Positions 1-10,408 are shown, counted from the stretch's first letter. The stretch is 64,000 nucleotides of DNA from Manduca sexta (GCF_014839805.1 NC_051123.1:3268727-3332726), one strand, 5' to 3'. Numbers and translations are program-made. The notes: generated by a model not told the origin, from the letters alone.

Positions 1-144
1 AAAACAGAAAAGGGACGAAAATACTTGCATGTGACGTCAGCGGGCATGGAGATGCGTGCGACAGAGAGAGATGGACTTGATTAATGCAACTGTCAAATAA
101 AATTTATATGAATTTGTGAAACAGGCCCTAAGTGTGAAAACTAT

Positions 145-806
145 TTTTTTTATTTTTTTTTATTGCTTTGAATGACGAGACGAGCTTGCCGTTGGCCTGA
201 TGGCAAGCGATACGACCGCCCATAAACAGTAGAAACACCATTCAACATCTTGAATTACAAAGTATTGTTTGGTATTCCACGGCGCTTGGAATCCTGAGAC
301 GTGAGATGTTAAGTCTCATTACATCCAGTAGTTACACTGGCTACAATGTCCTTCAAACCGGAACACAACAGCGACTACACACTGCTTGGCGGCAGAAATA
401 GACATTGCGTTGTACCTACCCAGGCGGACTCTCACGTATGAGAGACCTAATAATAATAATAATAATATCAGCCCTGTATTATATACTTGCCCACTGCTGA
501 GCACGGGCCTCCTCTACTACTGAGAGGGATTAGGCCTTAGTCCACCACGCTGGCCTAGTGCGGATTGGTAGACTTCACACATCTTCGAAATTCCTATAGA
601 GAACTTTTCAGATGTGCAGGTTTCCTCACGATGTTTTCCTTCACCGTTAAAGCGAACGATAAATTCAAAAAGAATACACACGTGATTTTTAGAAAAGTCA
701 GAGGTGTGTGCCCTTGGTATTTGAACCTGCGGACATTTGTCTTGGCAGTCTGTATCACACCCAACTAGGCTACCGCCGCTTATATGAGAGACCTACCACC
801 AGTTAA
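145..806 (-). repeat. LepR1 repeat, interrupted by a SINE-A
   Basis: This is a near-complete LepR1 copy on the minus strand. Its A-rich 3' tail appears as a T-rich run at 145-165, followed by the complement of CTTACCATCAGG-type sequence. The start of the element (the complement of the CTCTCATATGTGAGAG palindrome region) is split: 13 bases, TATGAGAGACCTA, occur at 437-449 and again at 783-795, on either side of a SINE-A. The class is uncertain. The A-rich tail suggests copying by a LINE-encoded reverse transcriptase. Confidence 0.8.
450..782 (-). mobile_element. SINE-A copy 1, tRNA-derived, inserted in LepR1
   Basis: This is a full-length SINE-A on the minus strand. The complement of the tRNA-like head (box A-like TAGCCTAGTTGG, box B-like GGTTCAAATACC) lies at about 705-780 and the AAT-repeat tail lies at 450-470. 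A 13-bp target-site duplication flanks it, which fixes both ends. The middle part is the non-tRNA body shared by all SINE-A copies here. Confidence 0.88.
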
Positions 807-1377
807 AATATAGTATATTTATGTCAGAATGAAAGTAAACATCCCAACAATTCTAAATTCGTTCACATGTTTGATTGAGTTCACAAACATTTGTCCAAAG
901 GGTTTGACACATCCGTGATTGTGATCGTGTTGCTATCAAATATTCTTTTGGGATTTGTTCCGCCATAGCTTTATTTGTCAAAGTCAAACGCGGAATGGCA
1001 ATATATGGAATGTTTGATGATGTTCAGCTTTGTGAAACTTTAGTTATGTAAAATTATTTGTAAATTTTATATTAAATATATCTTACTTATAAATGCGAAT
1101 GTTTGTAAAGATTGTTTGAATTAGAAAATGGCACATTGTGTTAATAAATTAATATTTAAAATGCGTTTTTAAAAATAGTAAGGTTTATAACAAGGGCAGA
1201 GTTGCACACAGCACCTTGAAATTAGAGTTTTTAATTCCTCGCATGGAAACGCTTTTGGAGGCCTAATTACGAAATAAATTATTTAAATTCCGAATTTGAA
1301 TTTTCCACATTATGCGGATCTTACATTAGAATAGAACATTCTTTACTTTTAAAATTTTAATTTTCGAACGATATAAA
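807..1377. other. AT-rich stretch, no gene seen
   Basis: I see no coding region here. Positions 1078-1110 resemble the start of the LepH family (TATAAATGCGAATGTTTG), so part of this is probably a decayed element. Confidence 0.4.
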
Positions 1378-1818
1378 ATGGCAGATATACAAATCAGTGT
1401 GTACAAGTATTTGAAACAAACAAAGGTAAAACTAAATGTGTTCCACCAAAAGCCAACAGTTAAATCTAGAAATCACGCGGTAGCTTCGCTTAAATCTAAA
1501 ATACATTACCGCTTACCACAATATCACGTATATTCGCTCGATTCAATGTTCATTCGTGGCATTGTATATGAATATCCATTCTATAAATGTCGGTTCATTA
1601 AAATTCATATAATTCATTAACGAATGATTCCAAACCAAAAAGCAATTGAAGCAATATCAATTAGCATTAAAAAGGTGGCGACAGCTTATGGAGTGGAACT
1701 GATTGTTGAGACTAAGGTTCAAAACGAAGGCACACTAGGTAGAATATTGGATTTAGACCTACTGTATCAAACACCCAACACTCATTTATTTTACTGTAAT
1801 TTCGAAACTTTTCGATAA
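1378..1818 (+). other. Two adjacent short ORFs of unknown status
   Basis: Two ORFs of 80 and 64 codons (1378-1620 and 1624-1818) lie end to end with 3 bases between them, in the same reading frame because 1620 closes with TAA. I recognise no domain, signal peptide or membrane segment in either. The second has an ordinary-looking composition (SISIKKVATAYGVELIVETK), but neither has supporting splice sites or homology that I can recall. Chance ORFs or a decayed element are the likelier explanations. LepR2 begins 26 bases after the second ORF. Confidence 0.15.
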
Positions 1819-1843
1819 AAATTGATATTTTTTTAAAACGGGC

Positions 1844-2092
1844 GCGGCAAAATGATCCCACTGCAATGGTAAGTAGAGTGGGTCCAATAGAATGTTGACT
1901 AACGAGAGATGATTACCCCTTGGCAGTCGACACAATTATGCCGGCCTGTTGGAACTGGATATACACAGGCTGATCCCGAAACGCGACACACGTGAGCCAC
2001 TATAGCTGGTTTTAACATCTTGTGTACGGTGGTCGCTATCTGGGCGGATATGAATTACATCCTATCAACTATAAAATACATTTTGTTTTGGA
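1844..2092 (-). repeat. LepR2 copy 1
   Basis: This is a near-full LepR2 copy in reverse orientation. It carries the family landmarks GAGAGATGATTACCCC, CACAATTATGCCGGCC and TATACACAGGCTGATCCC, and the complement of the opening ATCCTA block near 2090. The family ends in CTTACCATCAGGTG plus an A-rich tail when read on its own strand. Confidence 0.8.
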
Positions 2093-2147
2093 CGCATTCA
2101 TTGGATATATAACATTTGAAACATCTTGAAACTTGCAACATAACAAT

Positions 2148-3074
2148 AATAATAATATCGGCCCTGTATTATATACTGTCCCACTGCTGGCTTAGGGCCT
2201 CCTCTACTACTGAGAGGGATTAGGCCTCAGTCCACCACACTGGCCTAGTGCGGATTGGTAGACTTCACACACCCTCAAAATTCCTATAGAGACCTGCTCA
2301 GATATGCAGGTTTCCTCACGATCCGCCCTGTGGAATGGGGGCATTTGGAGAATTCCACCACGGTATCCCCTGCCTGTCGTAAGAGGCGACTAATAGGGGC
2401 CACGAAGGGGGTCGTCGGCGGGCAGCAGGGGGCTGTCCGCCCTAGTGCATTTTTGTGCATTTTTGCACATCTTTCGGTTGACCCCCGGGATGGACGGCAG
2501 TGTGCTGTTGGCCTCACACTGCCGTAGACGCCGAGGGCGTCCTTCGGTGTGCGGGGGCTTCTGAGCCCCCCCCCCCCATAGGAGACGGGCCGCAAGGCGG
2601 CACCGCGCAGGGGCGGCTGCGGTCGCAGACTAGACACTTCAACGTCAGAGGAAGCCCGCGGCCGTCCCTAATGCGCCGAAGAGGGCCACCGCGGAGTTTT
2701 AGCTGGTAGGCCGTGCATAGGTTAAGTTGTATATAGGGTTAGGGACTCGGCCCGGCGGTCGCCCGAAGGTCACCATCAAATCCGGGCGGCTCAACGCCGG
2801 GCCGTAAGGCACGGTTACCCCAGCATAACCGCTCAGTCGCCCCCCACGAAGGCTGGGCGGTAGTAATAAGGGACTTTCTCCGCGAAACCAAAAAAAAAAA
2901 AAAAAAAAAAAAAAAGGTTTCCTCACGATGTTTTCCTTCGCCGTTAAAGCAAGCGATAATTCACAAAGAATACACATAACTTTAGAAAAGTTAGAGGTAT
3001 GTCCTTGAGATTTGAACCTGCAGACATTCGTCTCGACAGTCCGTTCAAACAACTAAGCTATCGCCGCTTCAAAA
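2148..3074 (-). mobile_element. SINE-A copy 2, interrupted by a poly-A element
   Basis: The two halves of one minus-strand SINE-A lie at 2148-2322 and 2916-3069. They are separated by a 593-bp GC-rich insertion that duplicated 14 bases of the SINE. The head has a box B-like GATTTGAACCTGCAG complement near 3008-3022. An 8-base repeat, ATAACAAT, at 2140-2147 and 3075-3082 is a possible target-site duplication for the SINE itself. Confidence 0.85.
2323..2915 (+). mobile_element. GC-rich poly-A-tailed non-LTR element nested in SINE-A
   Basis: This is a 593-bp insertion that is strikingly GC-rich against AT-rich surroundings. It ends in an uninterrupted run of about 27 A, and GGTTTCCTCACGAT (2309-2322 and 2916-2929) flanks it as a 14-bp target-site duplication. 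That combination is diagnostic of LINE-type retrotransposition. It has no RT-like reading frame, so it is either a non-autonomous element or an element with only its 5' and 3' ends. An 11-bp perfect hairpin is present (2494-2504 with 2515-2525), and a C run lies at about 2567-2577. It contains the block GCCTGTCGTAAGAGGCGAC, which I associate with lepidopteran non-LTR elements without being able to name the family. Confidence 0.82.
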
Positions 3075-3082
3075 ATAACAAT

Positions 3083-3611
3083 GTCTAGTAAAGCGCGATA
3101 AAATATGCGCACGATCAAACATTTTCCTCTTATAAAACTTTGAAAGACGATAAACCTCTAGTTAACACCCACGGAACTAGGCAACCAAGGCTTAAGTTTC
3201 AAGGAAACTTATTAGACGCGATACTTTCAGATTCATCGGATAACGTAATTCCGCGTGCCTTCGTTAGTGTAAACTTGATTAAAACGCTCCGGAGATGAAA
3301 GTTGCTGAAGGATTATGAACTATTTTCTTGTATATATAGTTCAGGTTTTTTATTAATATTTTTTTGTAGACAATCCTCCTAAAGAAACTCTAGATACGAT
3401 TAACCGTTTTCAATAAACGAACCCAATCGCTTATCTATTTCAAAAATGGACCAATCAGATTAAAGGTTTTTTGACAAGTGTATAAGGGAGTTATTATGAT
3501 TGGTTTATTCTCGGAATCAGATTGAAGATTGAGATTGCGATCGTTTATTGAATACGAATAGTGATATAATTTACTCTACTATTCAGAAAATAAAACACAC
3601 ATATATATATG
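3083..3611. other. No gene seen
   Basis: Non-coding by inspection. A short AT dinucleotide run lies at 3599-3610, next to the tail of a reversed SINE-B. Confidence 0.4.
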
Positions 3612-3790
3612 TCTCTTATCCTAGGAGGAGTAGGCAGACGCGTAACTAGTGTGCCCACGTTTATCGTGTGTATTTCATCTCAGTGTTAGGAGACTAGCCT
3701 ATCACCATATTGGGTATAAATTTCAGTCTCCGGGCTGACATCATGGTGTCCGACCCGAGATTCGAACCCGAAACCTTAAAGCGAAAGTCG
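3612..3790 (-). mobile_element. SINE-B fragment, diverged
   Basis: The complement of box B (GATTCGAACCCGAAACC) is at about 3761-3777. The body follows in reverse, including the counterpart of the GCCTATC...CATATTGGG block. The copy is diverged and lacks the very ends. Confidence 0.65.
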
Positions 3791-4204
3791 TTCGCAATAC
3801 TACGGAACAAAGTAAGTGAGAAAATAAAATATAATAAAAAGAAATCATAGAATAAAACAGTTAAAGCATACGTCCAAACAGTAAGACTATTGTATCCATA
3901 AGTTCGTTTAGCAAAATAGATTCCAAGATAATTAGACAAATCCATACGAAATATTAACCACGTTAAAACTGCTAAATTAAAATATTCAGAGGGCTCTAAG
4001 CTGATTCCAAGCGGTTCAGGTTTGGGTGCGGCTTGCTTGTTGAGGCGGTAGCGGGGTTCAAATGCATTGAAATATTAAATTTGCGTCATTATGTCGGCAC
4101 GGCTAAGTAACCTAACTGCATATAAAAAAAATACGGGTAAGAGGCTAATGTTAAATGAAGTATGGATTGAAGTTTTTTTTAAAAAATAAAATAAGAAAGT
4201 ATGT
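3791..4204. other. No gene seen
   Basis: AT-rich and without a recognisable repeat. ORFs here are short and of biased composition. Confidence 0.35.
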
Positions 4205-4338
4205 GTCGTAATTACCCTCGTCGGTCGACACAAAATTTAGAGCTTCTTTAAAACCGTATATATACAGGCTGATCCCAAAATGTGATACAAAAAATAGCGG
4301 ATTTTACACTTTGTGTACTAGTTGCTATTTGACAGATC
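4205..4338 (-). repeat. LepR2 fragment
   Basis: A decayed LepR2 piece in reverse orientation, recognised by ATTACCCTCGTCGGTCGACA and TATACAGGCTGATCCC. Confidence 0.6.
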
Positions 4339-5737
4339 CAAAAATCCAACCGGTGGTTTGCTTCTTTAAAAAAAATGACAAGCAAAGTTCTTACTATTAG
4401 GAATCTAGCTTTGTCTAGTTTGCAACAGAGTACATCTTTGTTAATAAAAAATAATGACCTATTGAACAAAAAGAGTCCTTAAAATCAGCACGATAAGTCG
4501 CTGGCGTTAGCACTGAAGACCGTTCTCTCTTCCCGGCCCCAGATTAAAATACAAATTTACTCATTGAAAACGTTTTACAGCGAGCTTACCCCTGTATTTA
4601 TCCACAACCTGTGTATTCTGTGACATTCTAAGCTTTGAAGATATTTATTTTGGCAGAGATTAAAAAATTCACGACGCGGTTTCTTTAGGTCGAGATTTGT
4701 GCATTTCGGGTTGTTTAATCCTTTTTGTGTGGTTTACTTTGAAGGTAAAATGTTTGTTTGATAATATTCAGTAACCGATAGCTTAGTTTTATTACCACTA
4801 GTACAGGTATAGGATCAACCTGTATATACCTAGATGTCTTTCTATAATCTATAAAGCTTAAAGAAAAGATAGAATCTATAAAAAAATAGAAACCCGGGGT
4901 AACCTAACTTCTAAATAACAATTAGAATTACTTATATAAGTAACTATGGACTTTTTAAATTCAGAGTAGAATCTACATTTTGTTTCATTAACATTGGGTA
5001 TAGAAAAAACAAATACTAGCTGGGGATCAGTCTCAAGTAAGTCGTTCTGAACACTTATTGGCCATTGACATCCTAAAAACTTTATATTATTCATATCGAT
5101 TTGGAACGATTTGCTGTATTTATGGCAACGTAAAATTTAGTGCGACAGACATGCTGCATCTCCTAAAAATCTATTTCCGTAATAGAAAAATAATGTAACT
5201 AATTTTTACGCTGGACGTATTGTCGTATCTGTTTTATTGTAAAATGTTGTTTTTTTTTCGCTAGTTACAGTAATTTTTTTTTATGGTGAGTAAAAAAAAT
5301 AAAAAATCCTATGTTGTATCACATTTTTTTTCGTCGTAGAAAAACGAGATCTAGATCATTCGACGCGGCTTTTTTTTCTCATCAATAATATAACTCATTT
5401 TGGCCAAGCGAGATACGACGTTCCGCTTTCTACCGTCGATATTATTATTTTCGCAAACAATAAAGGTTTCATAAAAATGCATAATTTTTGCTGAAAAATT
5501 TCATATTGGTCAAGGCACTCAGGCTGGTGCGGTTTTGCTTGAAAGTGCCGATAAATGCTCATTTAGCACTAATTTCTCGCAAAACCGCAAATTGTCACGG
5601 AATAAATTAAACATTATAATGGGATCGGATTTTCCCTATCAATGACTTCGTGAGAACTCATATTGGATATTTTGTATTGTTTATTAATTTGGGACTGCGT
5701 CGGTGGAGAAGTATTACGGTATAAAGTGATGAGGTTT
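4339..5737. other. Long AT-rich stretch, no gene seen
   Basis: This 1.4-kb stretch has no ORF of convincing length and no repeat I can place. T-rich and A-rich low-complexity runs lie at about 5230-5330. Confidence 0.4.
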
Positions 5738-5832
5738 CGTTTCCGATCTCTGGATCGGGTAGTGATATTGGATTCTTCTACTCAGTACCAGGTAAGAGTC
5801 TGGAATTTGTGTCCAATATGGCTAAAGGCTGA
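5738..5832 (+). mobile_element. SINE-B fragment
   Basis: A partial SINE-B body (CTACTCAGTACCAGG, GGAATTTGTGTCCAATATGG). It is cut off where a SINE-A head begins, so the later SINE-A probably inserted into it. Confidence 0.55.
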
Positions 5833-6145
5833 TAGCGGCGATAGCCGTTGGTTTTAGAACGAACTGCCGAGACGAATGCAGGTTGAGAACCCAAAGGCAC
5901 ACACCCCTGACTACTCTAAAATTATGTGTGTATTTTTTGTGAATTATCGCTTACTTTAACAGTGAAGGAAAACATCGTGAGGAAACCTGAACACCTGAGA
6001 AGTTCTCTATAGGAATTTCGAAGGTGTGTGAAGTCTACCAATCCGCACTAGGCCGGCGTGGTGGACTAAGGCCTATACCCTCTCAGTAGTAGAGGAGGCC
6101 CGTGCTCAACAAGTCGGACAGTGATACAGGTCTGATATTATTATG
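5833..6145 (+). mobile_element. SINE-A copy 3
   Basis: A full-length plus-strand copy. The head starts at AGCGGCGATAGCCG, the body contains AACATCGTGAGGAAACCTG, and the tail reads CTGATATTATTATGG. The head is diverged, with box B reading GGTTGAGAACCC. Confidence 0.82.
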
Positions 6146-6784
6146 GCTATAGGTTTGCACGTTATTAAAGGACGAAATACAGGGCGAAAAATCAGTGCAT
6201 CTGAAATCTACGAAGGGTTTACTGGAATCCAGCGGCTTAGCGACTGCAGCAGGAAACATAGGACATCTGGGGAAGGGAAATGAAGGGGAAGGAGAAGGAA
6301 CCCTCTTAAGATGGGCAGAGGGAAGAAGGCCAGAAAAGGAACCCTTTTAGTTTAGGCAAAGGGGAAAAGGAATGTTCGCGAGCCTTCATAGGCAATATGT
6401 ATTTACAATCAAAAGGTCGGGATGGGTGGAGGGGAGAACGTCAGAAAGGGTTTATAAGCCCTTATAGGCCTGAACGTGGACCAACCAAGAGGTATACACA
6501 CTGAACTGTGTGCCTAGGGCCGCGGCAAATGTCCCTCCGTGCATGGGCGTGCATTCGGTGTGGAGACAAGAATTGCCTCAAGGAGGGGGGGGGGGGAATG
6601 CACCAGTTACGTCTCAATCTACCCATTTGGGTGTAGAAGGTGTGAGTGTGTGCTTAAATGTAAAGACATTCTCTTTAATGCCCAATCATACGTAAAAGGT
6701 AAAGGTCCCGATTGTAAACCTTTATATCACTGCTTTAGATTTGCATACGTTAGTATCCTTAAAGATGAAGAAGTGGATTACGCG
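6146..6784 (+). other. Purine-rich, GC-elevated segment with a short ORF cut by a hAT MITE
   Basis: Positions 6230-6450 are strongly purine-biased (repeated GGGAAG and GAAGGAACCC motifs) and a G run lies at about 6583-6595. An 82-codon ORF from 6539 continues to the left end of the hAT-type MITE at 6785, and its stop codon (TAG, 6785-6787) is the first bases of that element. The C-terminal half is cysteine-rich. I recognise no family. It could be a chance ORF or a remnant of a mobile element. Confidence 0.35.
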
Positions 6785-7169
6785 TAGGGTTGCCAACCAT
6801 GGCGTAGTATTTTTATATTTTAGTATGACTGCTATCATTTTAAAAAATATTGTAACACTAAAATAAATTTGCAATTAAGGGGTCATTAAAAACATATTTG
6901 TCAATAGAATTTCTCACTCAAAGCAGTAGAATATATTTATCCTCCGTAATGAAATTCTCAATGATGATTAGTAGGTACCTTATAGCCTTAAACCAGTCTT
7001 TCTATAATAGTTAATGCTAAAAGAAAACAAATAAAATATATATGAATAACATATCCTAGCGCTAAGCCACGTAGTCCAAGCCAACCTTTGCAAATTGTCT
7101 TAGGCACCAGAAACATAAATAGTTTGCCTGTTTTATAATACTATGTGTATTTGAAAGTTGGCAACCCTA
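6785..7169. mobile_element. hAT-type MITE 1 (TIR TAGGGTTGCCAAC)
   Basis: This 385-bp element has 13-bp perfect terminal inverted repeats, TAGGGTTGCCAAC at 6785-6797 and its complement at 7157-7169. The flanking 8-mers are ATTACGCG (6777-6784) and ATTACGTA (7170-7177), which match at 6 of 8 bases. An 8-bp duplication with TAGGGTTGCC-type ends fits the hAT superfamily. There is no transposase frame inside, so it is non-autonomous. Confidence 0.78.
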
Positions 7170-7294
7170 ATTACGTATTATAAACAGCTGTCTCCACGTC
7201 AGTCTTTAGTAAACTTTGAAATGAGTCCATTTGATGACCGAATAGGCTTTTCCCTGAATAAGGTCTTTCATATGTGAAATTTAAATTAAGTACA

Positions 7295-7395
7295 GCCAGC
7301 CACAAAAGTAGCACTTATCGTAATGTCTATTTCTACCACCAAGCAGTGCATGCATTGTTTTGTTCGGGTTTGAAGGAATTATTGTGGTGCCTGCC
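7295..7395 (+). repeat. LepR1 fragment
   Basis: An internal LepR1 piece (AATGTCTATTTCTACCACCA, GTTCGGGTTTGAAGGA) just before a LepR2 copy. Confidence 0.65.
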
Positions 7396-7437
7396 AAACT
7401 ATTGTTCCACCGCACCACCATCACAGTGAAGTTCCTC

Positions 7438-7690
7438 CATACTAATGGTGGGATATATTTTATAGTCATCTGGATAGCGACCACCACACAGGCGTCAAAA
7501 CCCGCCATAGTGGCCCACGTAAGTGTTTCGTGTTCTGAGATCAGCCTGTGTATATCCGGTTCCAACAGGCCGGCATAACTGTGTCGATTGCTCAGGGGTA
7601 ATCATCTCTCGTCAGTTAGGTTCTATTGGACCCCATTACACTTACCATCACATGCCGTGGGGTCACATTGCCATGGACGTATTAAAAGAA
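7438..7690 (+). repeat. LepR2 copy, near full length
   Basis: A forward copy from GGTGGGATATATTTTATA to CACTTACCATCACATG and GGGGTCACATTGCC. ORFs on both strands here follow the repeat and are not genes. Confidence 0.8.
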
Positions 7691-7760
7691 AACTACCGTA
7701 GTTATATAAGTGATCTTAAGTGTTATTCAGAAATAATAATAATTATCCTTATTAATTGTT

Positions 7761-8118
7761 TTGATGTATCATAGATGTATGTTCGCATACGTGATAAATA
7801 AAGTATTTTATTTTATTTATTTTACTACCGATTTTCATACTATTTCCACCAATGTTCAGTGATTTAAGAGTTCAAGAGGAAGGTTTACGTATTTCGATGG
7901 TATCTTATACGCCAAAAAAATGCCATAGTATATGTTTGATGTATCATAAGTGCAACTATGTTCGCGTACGTGATAAATAAAGTTATTTTATTTATTTGAC
8001 TACCGAACGGATTTTCATACTATCACCACAAATGTTCAGTGATTCAAGAGTTCAAGAGGAAAGTTTATGTATAATCCGATAATGTTTTAAACGAAAAAAA
8101 TGGTATAGTATATGATAT
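7761..8118 (+). repeat. Direct duplication, 179-bp period
   Basis: Two head-to-tail copies (7761-7939 and 7940-8118) share TACGTGATAAATAAAGT, GATTTTCATACTAT, AATGTTCAGTGATT and AGAGTTCAAGAGGAA. They have drifted apart, so the duplication is old. A related piece recurs at 22160-22205 (GCAACTATGTTCGCCTACG), so the unit belongs to a dispersed family. Confidence 0.8.
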
Positions 8119-8488
8119 TCCACCCGTACAAATTCAAGGCCTATACTACACATTAAAACAAGCCACTAAAGATTAAAAAAGATAAAAGTACTTAAAAAAT
8201 TACACATTAAACGACCACGTGCCAGTTAAATGCCAGGTAAGGGTCCGTATTAACATGCACAACGTAAGGCTGATAAGCCTTCACTAATTAAGTTGGACCT
8301 TGACTGTAGTTAAAAGGTAACATGTGGAGACTTTGGTAGAGAACAAAGGGTGTGAAGTAAACTGTTATTCTAAATGGAATTTAATTTGTATTAAGCTAAG
8401 ACATAATTTTGATTGCTGTGTGGTTTGTTAGTTTTAGTGAAAATCGTGAATGTTTTTTTGATCAATACGAAAGGATGTCTCTTTATTC
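8119..8488. other. No gene seen
   Basis: No recognisable repeat or coding region. Confidence 0.35.
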
Positions 8489-8967
8489 TAATTAGTAAAC
8501 AGATACAGTACATTACTATTCGGTACAAGGTGTTCTAAAATCGAATACATAGTGTTTATACTTCACTTTCCTAACTACTAACAGTGGCAAAGGATTCATA
8601 TAACCCGATTTCTGCTGGCTTTCCTTTCGAAATTTATGAAAAAACATCCTAATTATTAAACAAATACAGTACATTACTATTCGGTACAAGGTGTTCTAAA
8701 ATCGAATACATAGTGTTTATACTTCACTTTCCTAACTACTAACAGTGGCAAAGGATTCATATAACCCGATTTCTGCTGGCTTTCCTTTCGAAATTTATGA
8801 AAAAACATCCTAATTATTAAACAAATACAGTACATTACTATTCGGTACAAGGTGTTCTAAAATCGAATACATAGTGTTTATACTTCACTTTCCTAACTAC
8901 TAACAGTGGCAAAGGATTCATATAACCCGATTTCTGCTGGCTTTCCTTTCGAAATTTATGAAAAAAC
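8489..8967 (+). repeat. 161-bp tandem repeat, three copies
   Basis: Copies begin at 8489, 8650 and 8811 with TAATTAKTAAAC, and the landmark CATTACTATTCGG recurs at 8511, 8672 and 8833, an exact period of 161. The second and third copies look identical over almost their full length and the first differs only at its start. Each unit holds about 90 bp of unique sequence followed by the left end of a LepG element (CAGTGGCAAAGG). Only the third copy runs on into the rest of LepG. Confidence 0.92.
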
Positions 8968-9056
8968 TGATTATCATTAGAATGATTTGCAGACCAGATT
9001 TATGTACTTAAAATCGTGTCGGGTTTCTTTTTGCAAAATGTTCACTCTTTGCCACT
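8904..9056 (+). mobile_element. LepG element with CAGTGGC ends
   Basis: A short element starting CAGTGGCAAAGG and ending CTTTGCCACTA, so its ends are inverted repeats, as in hAT-like MITEs. The interior contains GATTATCATTAGAATGATTT and GTGTCGGGTTTC. No clean target duplication is visible, so the superfamily is an inference from the ends only. Confidence 0.6.
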
Positions 9057-9308
9057 ACTCATATTATCAAAATGAGAAGTTTGAGAAGATATTTAGCTAT
9101 CAAAAGTAAGCTGAACACTTTAAGGAGTAATTTGGCACATAGAAGACAATTTTTGATACAGATAGGGTTTATTTTTGGAGGCATTTAACATTATCCAAGT
9201 CCTCGAAACTGTAAGCTACTTTGATGCCGATAAATACTCCATTGGCACTTTTATCACGAGCAAAAATTTGTTTAGTAATAAAGTCTGATATACACTATTC
9301 TTAGTACG

Positions 9309-9414
9309 GCACATTGCAGTGGAGAAAGGTGAAATTTTCCGAAAAGGAACCCGACACACATATAGGTACTAATATGCATAAATGCGGTCTACAGATCCTT
9401 CTGATAATAACTAG
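9309..9414 (-). mobile_element. LepG fragment, reversed
   Basis: The reverse of the LepG 3' half: GCAGTGGAGAAAGGTGAAAT followed by CCGAAAAGGAACCCGACAC and the counterpart of the GATTATCATTAGAA block. With the forward copy at 8904-9056 it forms an inverted pair about 250 bp apart. Confidence 0.6.
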
Positions 9415-9557
9415 ATTCTACAGAAATTCTATATAAAGGGAAGTCAACAGGAGTCGAGTACATGGACCATTCGCTACTGGTACATAGCGTTTATATTATT
9501 ATGAACAATACTTATTCGTCGCGAAAATGTTCACATTGTTACTTTTGTTCGGCGAAA

Positions 9558-9867
9558 GGGGTACTGGTGGTAGGTCTCTCATATGTGAGAGTCGGCCTGG
9601 GTAGGTACCAGTGCAATGTCTATTTCTGCCCCCAAGCAGTGTGTAGTCACTGTTGTGCTCCGGTTTGAAGGACATTGTAGCCAGTGTAACTACTTGACAT
9701 AATGAGACTTAACATCTCATGTCTCAGGATGGTGAGCGCAGTGGAATACCAAACAATACTTTGTAATTCAAGGTGTTGGATGGTGTTTTTACTGTTTATG
9801 GGCGGTCGTATTGTTTACCATCAGGAGAACGACAAGCTCGTCTCGTCATTCAGAACAATAAAAAAGT
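9558..9867 (+). repeat. LepR1 copy, full length
   Basis: An uninterrupted forward copy, from CTGGTGGTAGGTCTCTCATA to the A-rich tail after GCTCGTCTCGTCATTCAG. It is useful as the local reference for this family. Confidence 0.85.
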
Positions 9868-10117
9868 CAGGTTTCCCTCAAACAAAACCTAGTCTAGAAA
9901 CAAAGTCTGGTTTACACTATTCATGGCTTAGTACATTTCCTATATTATGAAGCAGTCTGTCGTTAACTCCGTGTTTATTATTCCGCAAGCGCCACATGGC
10001 CTCAGATGTTACTTGCAATTTACTCGCACATATCATTTAGTTTCTGCAGAATGGAATTATGCTTGCAAGAGCAAAAAGCGTTTTAAAATATAGATGTACA
10101 ATATATGTGTAAATGCG

Positions 10118-10408
10118 TAGCCATATACTTCTTGGGAGTAGGACAGACTGCCAAGGCGAATATCCGCAGGTTCAAATCCCAAGGGTATACACTAGTGACT
10201 TTTCTAAAATGATGTGTGTATTCTTTGTGAATTATCGTTTGCTCTAACAGTGAAGGGAACATCGTGAGAAAACCTGTATACCTGAGAAGTTTTCTATAGG
10301 AATTTTGAGGGTGTGTGAAGTCTATCAATCCGCATTAGGGCAGCGTGGTGGATTAAGGCCTAATCCCTCTCAGTAGTAGAGGAGACCCGTGCCCAGCAGT
10401 GAGAGTCT
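10118..10408 (+). mobile_element. SINE-A copy 4
   Basis: A forward SINE-A with an eroded head. GGTTCAAATCCCAAGGG is intact at about 10170-10186 and the body is intact. It ends near CCAGCAGTGAGAG without the AAT tail. An antisense ORF over it is a repeat artefact. Confidence 0.78.

Noticed and set aside
1378..1818. A two-gene cluster of small proteins
   Set aside because: The ORFs are adjacent but have no domain, no splice or promoter evidence, and operon-like packing is not expected in this genome type.
2284..3052. Two 117-codon antisense ORFs in the GC-rich insertion
   Set aside because: High GC gives long chance frames. They cross the SINE/insert junction and have no recognisable domain.
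8489..8967. Possible replication origin or iterons
   Set aside because: The repeat unit is 161 bp and includes a transposon end. Nothing else suggests a plasmid or origin.
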